Source: Chloroflexota bacterium
Lineage (GTDB): Bacteria; Chloroflexota; Dehalococcoidia; Lucifugimonadales; UBA3495
Reading direction: 5' to 3'
Length of the DNA: 35,436 bases
Assembly (NCBI GenBank): GCA_028874075.1
Contig: JAPPLU010000068.1
Span: forward strand, 1 to 35,436
The notes beneath the pieces are model-generated. The model made no database searches and was not told where the DNA came from. It saw only the letters and a program-made list of their open reading frames with translations. Below are positions 17,385 to 25,865 of the stretch, piece by piece; the first letter of the stretch is position 1, and each line of letters begins with the position of its first letter. The position numbers and the translations under genes were made by a program.

Positions 17385-19184
17385 CTAGAGTGAGTCGTGC
17401 GCCTGTACCGACAGCCGGCTCAAGGTACGGATTGCGCCTGTCGCTGCGGCGTGTGCCACCCGGTCCGCTTGCTCTCCCATTTCCTGGCCGGCGTGCAGGG
17501 CGCCCCTTGTGGCATGCTGGGCCAATTCCAACCCATACTCTCCGACCCCTTCCATACGGTCAATTGTGTCCTCCAGGACACTGCCTACTCGGAGTTGTAC
17601 CCGCTGGGCCAAGCTGATTCCCCGTTCCGCAGAAGTAACTGCCATCTGGGTCGACGATGCCAGTTGGTAGGCCATCACACCCAACGCCACGTCAGCGCCG
17701 GGGACCCTTCTTATGTAACCGTAGGATGCGGCCGATATTGCCCCCACAGCGGGAACGCTGCTAACGGGTCGCATCATCGGCGCCATCCCCGCCATCAACT
17801 CGTTCAACGCCGTCTCCCGTCCCAGATCCCCTTCCTCTCGCAATACAGCCAACAAGTTCAGGGACAGCAGCCCCAGTATAAAGGCTATAGGAAACAGAAA
17901 GTCGAACCCCGCTAAAGTGAGCGAGGGAAGCTCGAACACCCCGCTGGGAGTCGACCAACTCAGGTCTATTCGGAAGACCCTTACCGAGAAGAAGTCCGCC
18001 AAAGCGCCGCCCACAATCGGCCCGGTTCCCGCTCCCAGGCCGGTAGCCATTCCCGCAATACCCAAATAGGGCGTAGCCCTTCCTCCGGGGGCCGATTTGA
18101 GGGCCAGCGTCTGAATTGTCAGTTGCACGCCAGCGGCAGCGATGCCGGCGAAAACATGCAGCACGGCCAACAGCGGTATTGTAAGAATGTACTGGTCCGG
18201 ATTGGTAGTGAACATCCATCCGAAGATAACCAGCAGGTAGAGCGATGCAGCCAGCGAAAGGACGGTCTTGCTGCCGGTGCGGTCGGCCATTGCCCCCCAC
18301 ACCCGGATGAACAGCACGTTGGTAACCTGGCTGACTATAGTGAACCCGATCACTATGGGAAGTGAGAATCCCAGCCGGGTCAGCATATAGACCGCAAAGA
18401 AAGGAACCGCCATATTCAGCGCAAAGTTCCACATGACGAGGAACCGGATGAGACGAGAGAAATTCCTGTCCTGCAACGGTTCCAACAGAATGGAAACTGT
18501 GGAGCGTCCATCCTCCTGCGCCGCAGGCATCAGCGGCTCTCTTGCTCCGGCCACCAGCAAGGGCCCCACAAATCCAAAAACCGCCCAACCGCCGACCAGC
18601 AGGAGGGAATAGGCATAAATGTCGTTAGCTGGCGAAGCGGCAGACTGCCACCAGTAAACGAAGAAGCTGCCCCCCAGCCCCGCTACGGCAATGGACACGG
18701 TCATCATTCCGAAGCGACGGCTGTAATACCTGCCCAGCAAGCTCTGGGGAACCAGGTCCCGCACCCAACTGGTAACCGAAGTATTATAGACCGAGGTGAA
18801 CAGGCCCCTGACGGCCAGCAGGAAAATGATCGCGGTAACGGCTGCCGCTCCCGGGGTATTCAATAGAAAGGGCACGCAACCGATGAGGAGCCACATGAAC
18901 TGGGCCAGGAACCATGCCGGCACAGCGATGGCCTTACGCGCCCGAAATTTCTCGCTTAGTAGAATGGCCGGCAACTGGATTACCTGGGAAACGGGGGGCA
19001 GCGCCGCCAGAATGCCTACCTGCAAATTGCTGGCCCCCAGGGCTAGGGCGTAAGCCGCCATGAAGCCGCCGCCGCCAATGCTGAACATAGCCCCGCCCGT
19101 TACCGCGTCCCAGCGCATCCGAAGCAGAGTGCGCTGCACGTCGCGCTCGCTCAGGGTGGGGCTTGGTTTCAGGAAGTTGAACAT
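17385..19184 (-). CDS. MFS transporter with 22-residue-repeat helical tail, copy 2 (tail cut short by TAG)
   Basis: Intact 599-residue major facilitator permease from ATG 19184 (MFNFLKPSPTLSERDVQ). About twelve membrane segments precede residue 460; a cytoplasmic loop reads RVWGAMADRTGSKTV. It is the paralogue of the gene at 10957-13027 and serves as its reference for repairing frameshifts. From about residue 490 the membrane core gives way to an Ala/Gly-rich helical tail with 22-residue periodicity (AQHATRGALHAG, AHAAATGAIRTL), ending at TAG 17385-17387, with homologous coding sequence continuing beyond. It begins 10 nt after the MgtE stop, so it is the last gene of a YihY-MgtE-MFS operon. 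Substrate unknown; the operon suggests ion or envelope homeostasis, which is inference. Confidence 0.88.
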   Translation of the reverse strand: MFNFLKPSPTLSERDVQRTLLRMRWDAVTGGAMFSIGGGGFMAAYALALGASNLQVGILAALPPVSQVIQLPAILLSEKFRARKAIAVPAWFLAQFMWLLIGCVPFLLNTPGAAAVTAIIFLLAVRGLFTSVYNTSVTSWVRDLVPQSLLGRYYSRRFGMMTVSIAVAGLGGSFFVYWWQSAASPANDIYAYSLLLVGGWAVFGFVGPLLVAGAREPLMPAAQEDGRSTVSILLEPLQDRNFSRLIRFLVMWNFALNMAVPFFAVYMLTRLGFSLPIVIGFTIVSQVTNVLFIRVWGAMADRTGSKTVLSLAASLYLLVIFGWMFTTNPDQYILTIPLLAVLHVFAGIAAAGVQLTIQTLALKSAPGGRATPYLGIAGMATGLGAGTGPIVGGALADFFSVRVFRIDLSWSTPSGVFELPSLTLAGFDFLFPIAFILGLLSLNLLAVLREEGDLGRETALNELMAGMAPMMRPVSSVPAVGAISAASYGYIRRVPGADVALGVMAYQLASSTQMAVTSAERGISLAQRVQLRVGSVLEDTIDRMEGVGEYGLELAQHATRGALHAGQEMGEQADRVAHAAATGAIRTLSRLSVQAHDSL

Positions 19185-19194
19185 GTCGCAGCGA

Positions 19195-20573
19195 CTAGGT
19201 AAGCAGGCTCAGCATGGCGGTGGCAATGCCCAGGAACAGCAGGAACCCGAATACGTCGGGAAAGGTGGTTACTACCACGGCCGACGCCACCGCCGGGTCC
19301 ACCCCTATTCTCCTCAGGAACAGGGGCACGCTGGCGCCGGCGACTCCGGCAATTACCATGTTCCCGACCATTGCCAGCGCCAGCACCATGCCCAGCCCAG
19401 GATTTCGGGTCCACAGGAACCCGATGACTCCCACCAGAAGACCGAACCACACCCCATGAAGCAGGCCCAGCAGGGCTTCCCTTGCCAGGAGACGGAAGGC
19501 GCTTACACCAATAAACTCCCCCAGGGCAAGCGACCTGACTATCATTGTCAGGGTCTGGGTGCCGCCAATCCCCCCTGGCCGGCCACCACGGGAAGGAAGG
19601 AGGCAAGGATTACTACCTGCGCCAAGGTGGACTCGAACAGGCTGATGGCAGCCGCTGCCAGGAATGTTGTGCCCAGGTTCACGGTCAACCAGGGGAGCCG
19701 GGTCTTTATGGCGGAGACAAGGGTATGTTCCCGCGAATCTCCGGCAACGCCGCCCACGTTAAGCATCTGCCGTGTATCCTCTTCCACCACGGCGCTAAGC
19801 AGAAATTCCAGGGGTATGACACCCCTCAACTGGCCGTCGGACACCACCGGCAATTGGACGATTCCATAATGCCGCCTCAGCCGGGCGCACTCCGAGGCAG
19901 GGGTATCGGCGTCAACCGTAGCCACCACCGGCTCAGAGACGGTCCTTAACGGTGTCTGCTGGGGCTGCAACGCCAGGTTGACTACGGTCACCTGTCCTTC
20001 CAGTTGGCCCCGGGCGTCCACCAGATAGACCCGATTGAATTCGTATGGGCTTTCCGCCTGGTCGCGGAGGCCGTCCTGCGCATCCGAGACTGTGCCGTTA
20101 ATATTTGCCACGGGGAATGCCCGCGCCATCAGGGCGCCGGCCGTCCCGGCCGGATGAGCGAAAATATCGGCGTCGGGAATAGACTGTTCCAGGGACTCGG
20201 CCACCTCCCGCGCCTGGTTTGGCCGAAGCCGCATCAGGGCATTCAGGGCAACTCGGGGATGTACCTGATCCAGGACGCCGGAAATCATCCTGGACCCAAG
20301 CCTGGCGGCCACCCGGCTGGCCTGCAGGGGATTCATCTGGTGCAGCATCCAGGCCACCGTGTCCGGGGACATTACCTGGAGCAGCGCATCCCTGCTGTGG
20401 CGAGGCATAGCCAGCAGGATGGCGCCCATATCAGCCGGGTGCAAGAAACTCAGCCGTTCCCAGGCCGTGTCATGGTCTCCCGCCTTGATGAGCTGCTGCA
20501 CTTCGCTGGCAATGGCGCCCACTTCGCTGGGAGAAATGGCCACCCCCGACTCTGCCGCTGGAACGTTTGTCAT
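19195..20573 (-). CDS. mgtE: MgtE-family magnesium transporter (one apparent frameshift)
   Basis: Mg2+ channel/transporter of the inner membrane, 459 residues when joined. Order of domains: N-terminal superhelical MgtE_N (about 20-145: LHPADMGAILLAMPRHSRDAL, SPDTVAWMLHQMNP), paired CBS domains (about 150-270: FNRVYLVDARGQLEGQVTVV, HYGIVQLPVVSDGQLRGVIP), then five membrane helices starting at RLPWLTVNLGTTF. The signature LPVVAGQGG is followed by the frame break. One missing G in the run at 19570-19575 separates it from IGGTQTLTMIVRSLALGE, which is the expected continuation. The start ATG 20573 overlaps the YihY stop (ATGA), so the two are translationally coupled. The CBS pair and N-domain normally sense cytoplasmic Mg2+ and close the pore. 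Confidence 0.92.
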
Positions 20574-22261
20574 TTTCTTCCCCCAGGAACCAGATTATTT
20601 CTTGAGCCTGCCGGCGGGCGAAACCTGGGGCGCAAATCTCCCGCCATCCTGGTCAGGGCCGCCCCGTACAGAAATATTACGCCGGCATAATAAGCCCACA
20701 TGAGCAGGACCACGGCGGAGGCGATGGGTCCGTACACAACCAGCCTGGCCGCCGCTATCCCGGAAAGGAACAAGAACAGGTGCTTTCCCGCTTCAAACAA
20801 GACCAATGCGATGATTCCTCCATAGACCGCGTCCCTCAACTCAACGTGGCTATGGGGCAGCTTATGGTAAAGGATGGTAAAGACCAATCCGGTCACCACG
20901 GCCGGGACCAGTGCGGCAACCGTACCCAGCGCCCAGCGAACGAGGTAAGGGGCTTCCCCCAGGGAAGGCACGTTTTCCACACCGGCGCCCGGAAGAATCT
21001 GCAAAAAGGCGCTCATCAGGATGGAAGCCAGCAGAGCCAGTCCCATGGCCCCAATCAGCAAAGCCTCCGCCAGATTCCCCCGGAAGGAATGCCGGCTCTC
21101 CTCTCCGAAGACGCGCCTTATGGCCCGGTTGACCGCCATGAAGAGGCCGTTCCCGACTATGAAGAGCCCCGCTACCGACGCCAACCCGAGAGCCGCGTAG
21201 CTTTCCAGGAGCCCACCAACCAATTCACGGAACAGACTGGACGAAGCGGGCAGGTAATGGGTTCCCAGGTCCACCAGTATTGAGCGGATGGTTGCCTTGT
21301 CGAGAAATACGGCAAGGCCCAGGATTGCCAGCGCGACCAGTGGAAACACGGAAAGGACGGAGAAATATGCCATGGCAGCCGCCTGGTCGTTAACGCCCAC
21401 CTGAAACAGCAGGCGGCCTGCCCGGAGCATTGCCGACCAGCGCCAGGCGGCCCGACCTCGGGGCAGTTCCTCGGAGAGCCTTCTGGCAGTATCGGAGAGT
21501 TGCCTCTGCAGCTCCGGGGCCAGGGTTTGGCCCGGTTCAGCCACAGCGGCCAGGACCCGTTCCCTGGCCCGGTTGCCGTGAGTCTGGCCTACCAGGTAGG
21601 CGGCCGCGACCGTGCCAATAGCCGCGGCCGAAACCGCCTCGACAATATCTTCTACCCGTTTGCCCGTGCTTTCAGCCTCAATCAGAACGGTTTCCAGCAG
21701 TCCCTGCGCTATATCCGCCACACCTTCGGCGCTTTCATCCGCGTCAGATGCCCGGCCCACCAGCACGGCGGCAGATTGTCTGACCGCATCCGCTACGTCT
21801 CCGCCGGCCGCGGACACGCCCGAAACCACGCCGGTCACTGCGGCCCGGGCCGCATCATCGACCTCTTCGCCGGCTTCGACCATTGCTTCCAGGGCCCCTT
21901 CCACGGCGGCCGTTGCCGCGTCCGTGCTGCTGGAGCCCCTCACGGCTCCGACAACGGTCTCCCTCAGGGCGACGGACGAAATTCTTACGGCCTGCTCCGT
22001 CCCCTCCACGACACCGATAACGGCGTCTCGCACTATTGTGGTAGTCTCAGCGGTAATTTCGCCAACTGCCCTAACGGTGCCCTCGACGACCTCTCGGGCG
22101 AGGTGTTCCGCCCCCCTGGTAAAAGACCTGGCCGCCGCCGCCAGGAAAGCCGCATTTAGGACGGAAGCTCCGGTCACCCCGGCAGATTGCGTCCTCTCCC
22201 CTTCCAGGGACTCCTTGACCTGCCTTGCAACGATATCTGAAGTTTGACCGGACTCGTTCAT
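20570..22261 (-). CDS. YihY/BrkB-family membrane protein with an N-terminal 22-residue-repeat domain
   Basis: 563 residues from ATG 22261. The C-terminal half (about 285-545) is the YihY/virulence-factor-BrkB domain with six membrane segments: AAAMAYFSVLSVFPLVALAI, NRAIRRVFGEE, ILYHKLPHSHVELRDAVYGG and LLMWAYYAGVIFLYGAAL. The family is a polytopic inner-membrane protein of unsettled function, formerly called RNase BN. The first 240 residues are unusual: a proline-free Ala/Gly/Val-rich helical region in near-22-residue units (AREVVEGTVRAVGEITA, VRDAVIGVVEGTEQAV, ARAAVTGVVSGVSAAGG), matching the free-standing protein at 22621-23459 just upstream and the tails of the two MFS proteins. Its stop overlaps the mgtE start by four bases. 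A normal YihY protein is around 300 residues, so the N-domain is an add-on. Confidence 0.9.
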   Translation of the reverse strand: MNESGQTSDIVARQVKESLEGERTQSAGVTGASVLNAAFLAAAARSFTRGAEHLAREVVEGTVRAVGEITAETTTIVRDAVIGVVEGTEQAVRISSVALRETVVGAVRGSSSTDAATAAVEGALEAMVEAGEEVDDAARAAVTGVVSGVSAAGGDVADAVRQSAAVLVGRASDADESAEGVADIAQGLLETVLIEAESTGKRVEDIVEAVSAAAIGTVAAAYLVGQTHGNRARERVLAAVAEPGQTLAPELQRQLSDTARRLSEELPRGRAAWRWSAMLRAGRLLFQVGVNDQAAAMAYFSVLSVFPLVALAILGLAVFLDKATIRSILVDLGTHYLPASSSLFRELVGGLLESYAALGLASVAGLFIVGNGLFMAVNRAIRRVFGEESRHSFRGNLAEALLIGAMGLALLASILMSAFLQILPGAGVENVPSLGEAPYLVRWALGTVAALVPAVVTGLVFTILYHKLPHSHVELRDAVYGGIIALVLFEAGKHLFLFLSGIAAARLVVYGPIASAVVLLMWAYYAGVIFLYGAALTRMAGDLRPRFRPPAGSRNNLVPGGRK

Positions 22262-22620
22262 TCGTCACTCGAAAGCGCCAACTCGGGCACCTTGGCTGGC
22301 TCCCGGAACCTGCCGGTACCCTTGACTGGGTATGATCTCGCCGGAGTTAGCCCATTTTCGTTGGGAGCAACGAGACAACCCGGCGCGCAGATCCGGGTAC
22401 GGCGTTGCTGCATTCCAGCTACCGCCGCTACCCCAGGAGAATCTGGGTGCCGTTTCAGAACATACGGGAGTATGCCAATCAGATGGACGCAAAATGGGCG
22501 CCAGCGCCTGAAGGGCCAATGGACATGCCTCCCCGACAAAGAGAAGAGGAGCGAAGCCTGGAAAAAAAATCGGTGGATAAAGGGGGAATGGCAAAGCTAC
22601 TCCCTCCCTTGCTGGAGAAC
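22262..22620. other. Intergenic region before the YihY-MgtE-MFS operon
   Basis: No credible gene. Read on the minus strand, a GGGAGGG/CCCCCTT-rich imperfect hairpin is followed by eight T (A8 at 22562-22569 on the plus strand), placed about 50 nt after the repeat-protein stop. That is a plausible but weak intrinsic terminator. The remaining 290 nt presumably hold the operon promoter, though I see no clear -35/-10 pair. Confidence 0.4.
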
Positions 22621-23459
22621 TTAGGAACCGGCCTGTTCGCGGTCCGAGCCGCCCCTTGCCACAACCCTTACGCCCTGAATGGTCCCTGTGGCCGCATTCC
22701 GAACGGCATCGCCGGCCGCATCACTTACGTCGTAGGCGGCCTCGATGGCCCCGGTAGCCACCGCGGATGCAGCCTGCTCCGCATCCACGCCCACGTTTCT
22801 GGCGGCTTCGATCGAGCCTCGATCGGCGGACACAGCCACCTGGCCCAGGTCTTCGCCGGTGTTGGCTGCGCTGCTGACCAGTTGCCTGGCAGTATCCCGG
22901 GCGGCGGTCAATACGTCACCCCCGGTGGCAGCCACAGCGACAATGACGCCCGAGACCGTTCCCTGGGCCGCGGTCGTAAAGGCCCCGCCAATTTCCCTGG
23001 TGCCTTCGATGGCGCCACGGGTCACCTGTACAACGGACTCCTCTGCGGCCAGGCCCACCGATGCGCCCCCTCGCAGGGCGCCCTCCACCGCGTGCTGGGC
23101 AGCTGTCCCCAGTTCAGCCCCCGGTCACTGGAACCCCGGATGGCGCCAACCACCACATCGTGGAGCATGGTGGTGGTGGCGGTAGCCACCTGGCCGGTGC
23201 CCTGAATAACGCCGATTACCGAATCCCGAATCAGGGAGCCCGCCTCTCCGGTTATGGTTCCAACAGCGCCCAGGGCGCCTACAATTGCGTCCTGGGCCAA
23301 GTGCCCTACTTCCCCGCCGATGGACCGCGCTGACCTAAGAGCCGTTACGGTGGCGTCTCTGACTGATTCTATGGCAACTTCGGTAACCTCCCCCGTGCCG
23401 CGCAGTACTCCTGTCAGGGAGTCCCTGACGTTGATTCCTATCTTCCCCAGAATAGACAT
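22621..23459 (-). CDS. Free-standing protein of twelve tandem 22-residue Gly/Ala-rich helical repeats (one apparent frameshift)
   Basis: Not a family I recognise. After inserting one G in the run at 23118-23122, the protein is 279 residues: a 10-residue start (MSILGKIGIN), eleven units of exactly 22 residues, and a last unit with a short hydrophilic end. Within a unit, position 1 is V/A/I/L, 2 is often R or Q, 3 often D, 7 usually Gly, 8 A or V, 9 I or L, and 11 Gly or Ala, so most units carry a G-x-x-x-G/A step (GVLRG, GVIQG, GAIRG, GALRG, GAIEG). There is no proline, cysteine or membrane-length hydrophobic segment. The pattern predicts amphipathic helices with apolipoprotein-like periodicity. 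The ATG at 23459 has AGAGGGGG just upstream. It precedes the YihY operon, whose first protein carries the same repeats. Confidence 0.8.
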
Positions 23460-23593
23460 CTCAGCCCCCCTCTCTGGTCAAATTCGGCCACAATTTGGGG
23501 TCAGTCAGAGTCTCCGGTCTCAAGCCAAGGATCCCGGACTTAAGATAGAAGTCAATTGCCTGCCCAGGCTTGCTCCCTCTGGCGGCGCAAAAG

Positions 23594-24561
23594 TCAGTCC
23601 TGGTATGCTTCAGACCCCGCCAGTTCCTCGTCAAAGTAGCCGTGTCCGCGTTTAACAATGTGCATGGCTTCGTAAAAGAGTAGCCAAACCACGTGCCGCA
23701 CTATTTCGTCGGGAACGCCGTTGGCGTAGAAGGAACGGGGATTCATGCCCGGGTCGGCGTTGACGTAGTCCACCACATAAGAGTTTCCGTAGGTGTGGAG
23801 GCAGATCTCGGAAGTGAACTTCTTCATCTTCGATACGCGGGCGATACCCCTCATTATCCGCCGCAGGGGGGCCAGGTGGTATCGCCGCATCTCTCCCGGG
23901 GTGACCATCTGGTACTCGTGGGTGGCCGGGTTCCACCAGCAGGGAATCACCTCGCCAAGAATGTGAAACAGCCGGAACCAGCCAACGTGATTTCCCAAGG
24001 GGGCCGGCTGAACCCGCTTCTGAATCAAGAATTGGTCCGAGTTGGGCGCCTGCTCGGCGGACCAGGAGAGGCATTCTTCCGAATAGGCATTGACTTCCAC
24101 GCCCACGCCGGAATCGCCCCATGCGGGTTTGACGACGAAGGGCACACCAACCTCCGCCTTCTGGGCCCTGGACAACTCAAAGGTCCCGATTTCATCTCAA
24201 GGAACTATTGTGGTGGGGGGACAGGAATCTTGGCATCCACCAGCTTCTGGTGCAGGTAGCCCTTATGAGCCGCCTCCGCAGTTATTTCGGGGTCATCTAT
24301 CACTTGTCCCCGCTGTCGCTTGACCTCTTTGGCTAACAACACATAGGGGTCTTCATCCTGCCGCTGGTTTGCAGTCAGGTCCAGCATGACCCTTACGGCG
24401 ATTTCCCGGGGCTGGAGCTTCTGGTAGAACTCCTTGACCCAAACGTCATTCACCAGGAAGTAGGTCAGATTCATCTGACCGCAAAGCTCCCTTAGCTTAT
24501 GGGCGAAGAAATCGTAGTTGGGAAAGGGGGTGGACAGGACAATATCGTAGGTCTCCGGCAT
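23594..24561 (-). pseudogene. ATP-grasp ligase-like enzyme, broken by a frameshift and a stop
   Basis: Joined length is about 322 residues. The N-terminal part (24561-24205: MPETYDIVLSTPFPNYDFFA) is a pre-ATP-grasp fold. The C-terminal part (24175-23594) holds the ATP-grasp core: GVPFVVKPAWGDSGVGVEV as the nucleotide-binding strand-loop and VDYVNADPGMNPRSF as the acidic metal-binding strand. Two lesions separate them. One C is missing in the run at 24215-24220 (VDAKIPVPP would continue TIVP), and an in-frame TGA lies at 24197-24199 before DEIGTFELSRAQ. Enzymes of this fold join a carboxylate to an amine or thiol at the cost of ATP. It lies 86 nt after the methyltransferase and in line with panD, so a dipeptide or amide of beta-alanine is a possible product (inference). 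If the lesions are sequencing errors the enzyme is intact. Confidence 0.72.
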
Positions 24562-24647
24562 GAAAGTACCTCAACTCACTATCTCTTTCATCCGGTTAAC
24601 GAAATGGATGCGCTCCTTCCACCTTCAGGGCAGTGGGAACGTCCCCT

Positions 24648-25466
24648 TTACTTGCGGCAGAGGAACATTCCCCATCCCAGTTCCCGCTGGTCCACGGCGC
24701 GCACCATCTGGGTATAAGCGTAAGACAGGGGCTCAAATACTTCGGGGTTCACGTCTATTTTCGAGGCCGCCATGTCGGACAAGCAACCGTAACTCTTGCC
24801 CAGGTGAGTAGACAGGTCATGGGCAGTCAATACCTGGAACCCAACTTCCGTCAGCGCTTCCTGGTACCCGGGAAAGCTGAAATCCGTATCGAAGAGCAGC
24901 CGGTCGTACACGTAGCGCCGGGCCTCGTCGCTGATATCCGGCCTGGGCTTGGTCAGGTCATCGAAGACGAGGACCCCGCCCGGGGCCAGCACCCGATAAA
25001 CTTCCTGGAGGGCCTTCTCCTTGTCGTGAACGTGGTAGATGGTCGCCTGACTCCAGACGTGGGTGAAGGTTTCGTCTTGATAGGGCAGGTCGGTGGCGGA
25101 GGCTTTCTCAAACTTCAACCGCCCTTGAACATCTGCCTGCAGGCTGTCCCTGGAAGCTATGGCATTGTTTATGCGGACGCCGCTCAGGTCTATGCCGGTA
25201 ACGCGACAGCCGGCCGATTCGCACAGCCAGGCGGCGGTGTTGCCGTTGCCGCAGCCCAGGTCCAGGATGTGAGAGGACGGGGAGATATCAGCTTCCTCGA
25301 GCATCCTGCGGTTGAGGTTGGCGCAGGCGGACAGAAAGTCGTCGCCCGTCTCACTATCGAACCATCCCCAATGCAGGCTGCCCTCCCTGTCCCAGAACGA
25401 CCGGTAAAGGGCGTCCTCGGCATCGTAAAAGGCTTCGGTGTCCTGCTCAGAAAATCGGTTCCTCAT
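24648..25466 (-). CDS. SAM-dependent methyltransferase (UbiE/glycine-sarcosine-methyltransferase-like)
   Basis: 272 residues from ATG 25466, chosen because AAGGAG lies 5 nt upstream (25473-25478), inside the end of panD; an ATG 15 nt earlier lacks such a site. Motif I is ILDLGCGNGNTAAWL (about residues 65-80), followed by VTGIDLSGVRINNA, then FEKASATDLPYQDETFTHV, and LQEVYRVLAPGGVLVFDDL after a YHVHD segment. The overall order resembles small-molecule N- or C-methyltransferases such as sarcosine/dimethylglycine methyltransferases and UbiE. The gene overlaps panD by 20 nt, so translation is coupled. The tight link to an enzyme producing beta-alanine makes a methylated beta-alanine derivative a reasonable hypothesis. 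Substrate is not readable from sequence. Confidence 0.87.
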   Translation of the reverse strand: MRNRFSEQDTEAFYDAEDALYRSFWDREGSLHWGWFDSETGDDFLSACANLNRRMLEEADISPSSHILDLGCGNGNTAAWLCESAGCRVTGIDLSGVRINNAIASRDSLQADVQGRLKFEKASATDLPYQDETFTHVWSQATIYHVHDKEKALQEVYRVLAPGGVLVFDDLTKPRPDISDEARRYVYDRLLFDTDFSFPGYQEALTEVGFQVLTAHDLSTHLGKSYGCLSDMAASKIDVNPEVFEPLSYAYTQMVRAVDQRELGWGMFLCRK

Positions 25467-25818
25467 ATTTGGCTCCTTCAATGTATTCGACGAGTTTATT
25501 GTCCTGGTCCACCAGAATCATCTGGGGGTCGATGGGAACGTCCGTGACCTCGAAGGAGAGGATAATCAGGCAGTCACCTTCCTGGCACAGACGGGCGCCT
25601 GCGCCCTGCACTGAAATGGTACCGGAGCCCCAGTCGCCGGGCAGCGCATAGGTTTCCCAGCGCTCGCCGTTCGTGACGTTGCATATCAGCACCTTTTCGT
25701 ATTGCCACATATCGACACGGTCCATCAGGGCCCGGTCAATGATAACACTGCCGATATAGTCGGGGTTCGCGCCCGTAACCCAGGCACGGTGAATCTTTGA
25801 TCTCAAGGCAATGCGCAT
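25447..25818 (-). CDS. panD: Aspartate 1-decarboxylase (pyruvoyl enzyme)
   Basis: Converts L-aspartate to beta-alanine, a precursor of pantothenate and coenzyme A. 123 residues, the usual length. The N-terminus MRIALRSKIHRAWVTGANPD matches the family. The self-cleavage site is Gly23-Ser24 in YIGSVIID; Ser24 would become the pyruvoyl group. Other conserved parts are Lys8, WETYALPGDWGSGTISVQGAGA and MILVDQDNKLVEY. The start ATG 25818 has AAAGGAG upstream, spaced about 10 nt. It is the first gene of a minus-strand unit with the methyltransferase (overlapping) and the ATP-grasp gene. No panB or panC is in the window, so the enzyme may serve a specialised pathway here as well as, or instead of, pantothenate synthesis. 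Confidence 0.93.
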   Translation of the reverse strand: MRIALRSKIHRAWVTGANPDYIGSVIIDRALMDRVDMWQYEKVLICNVTNGERWETYALPGDWGSGTISVQGAGARLCQEGDCLIILSFEVTDVPIDPQMILVDQDNKLVEYIEGAKYEEPIF

Positions 25819-25836
25819 ACGGATTGATCTCCTTTG

Positions 25837-25865
25837 TTAGTATTCATCCCTGGTGTGTAAATCAA
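25837..25865 (-). promoter_or_regulatory. Possible promoter of panD
   Basis: Reading the minus strand, TTGATT (25865-25860) is followed after 17 nt by TACTAA (25842-25837). The -35 is a fair match and the -10 is weak. Transcription would start close to the panD ribosome site, giving a short leader. Weak evidence. Confidence 0.28.

Noticed and set aside
22244..22624. Plus-strand frame of 126 codons in the gap before the YihY operon
   Set aside because: No ribosome site, no recognisable motif, and composition like its non-coding surroundings.
6808..24199. Recoding of TAG or TGA as sense codons
   Set aside because: Several intact genes here end normally in TAG or TGA (for example the surface gene at 2409 and YihY at 20570), so a reassigned code is not supported.
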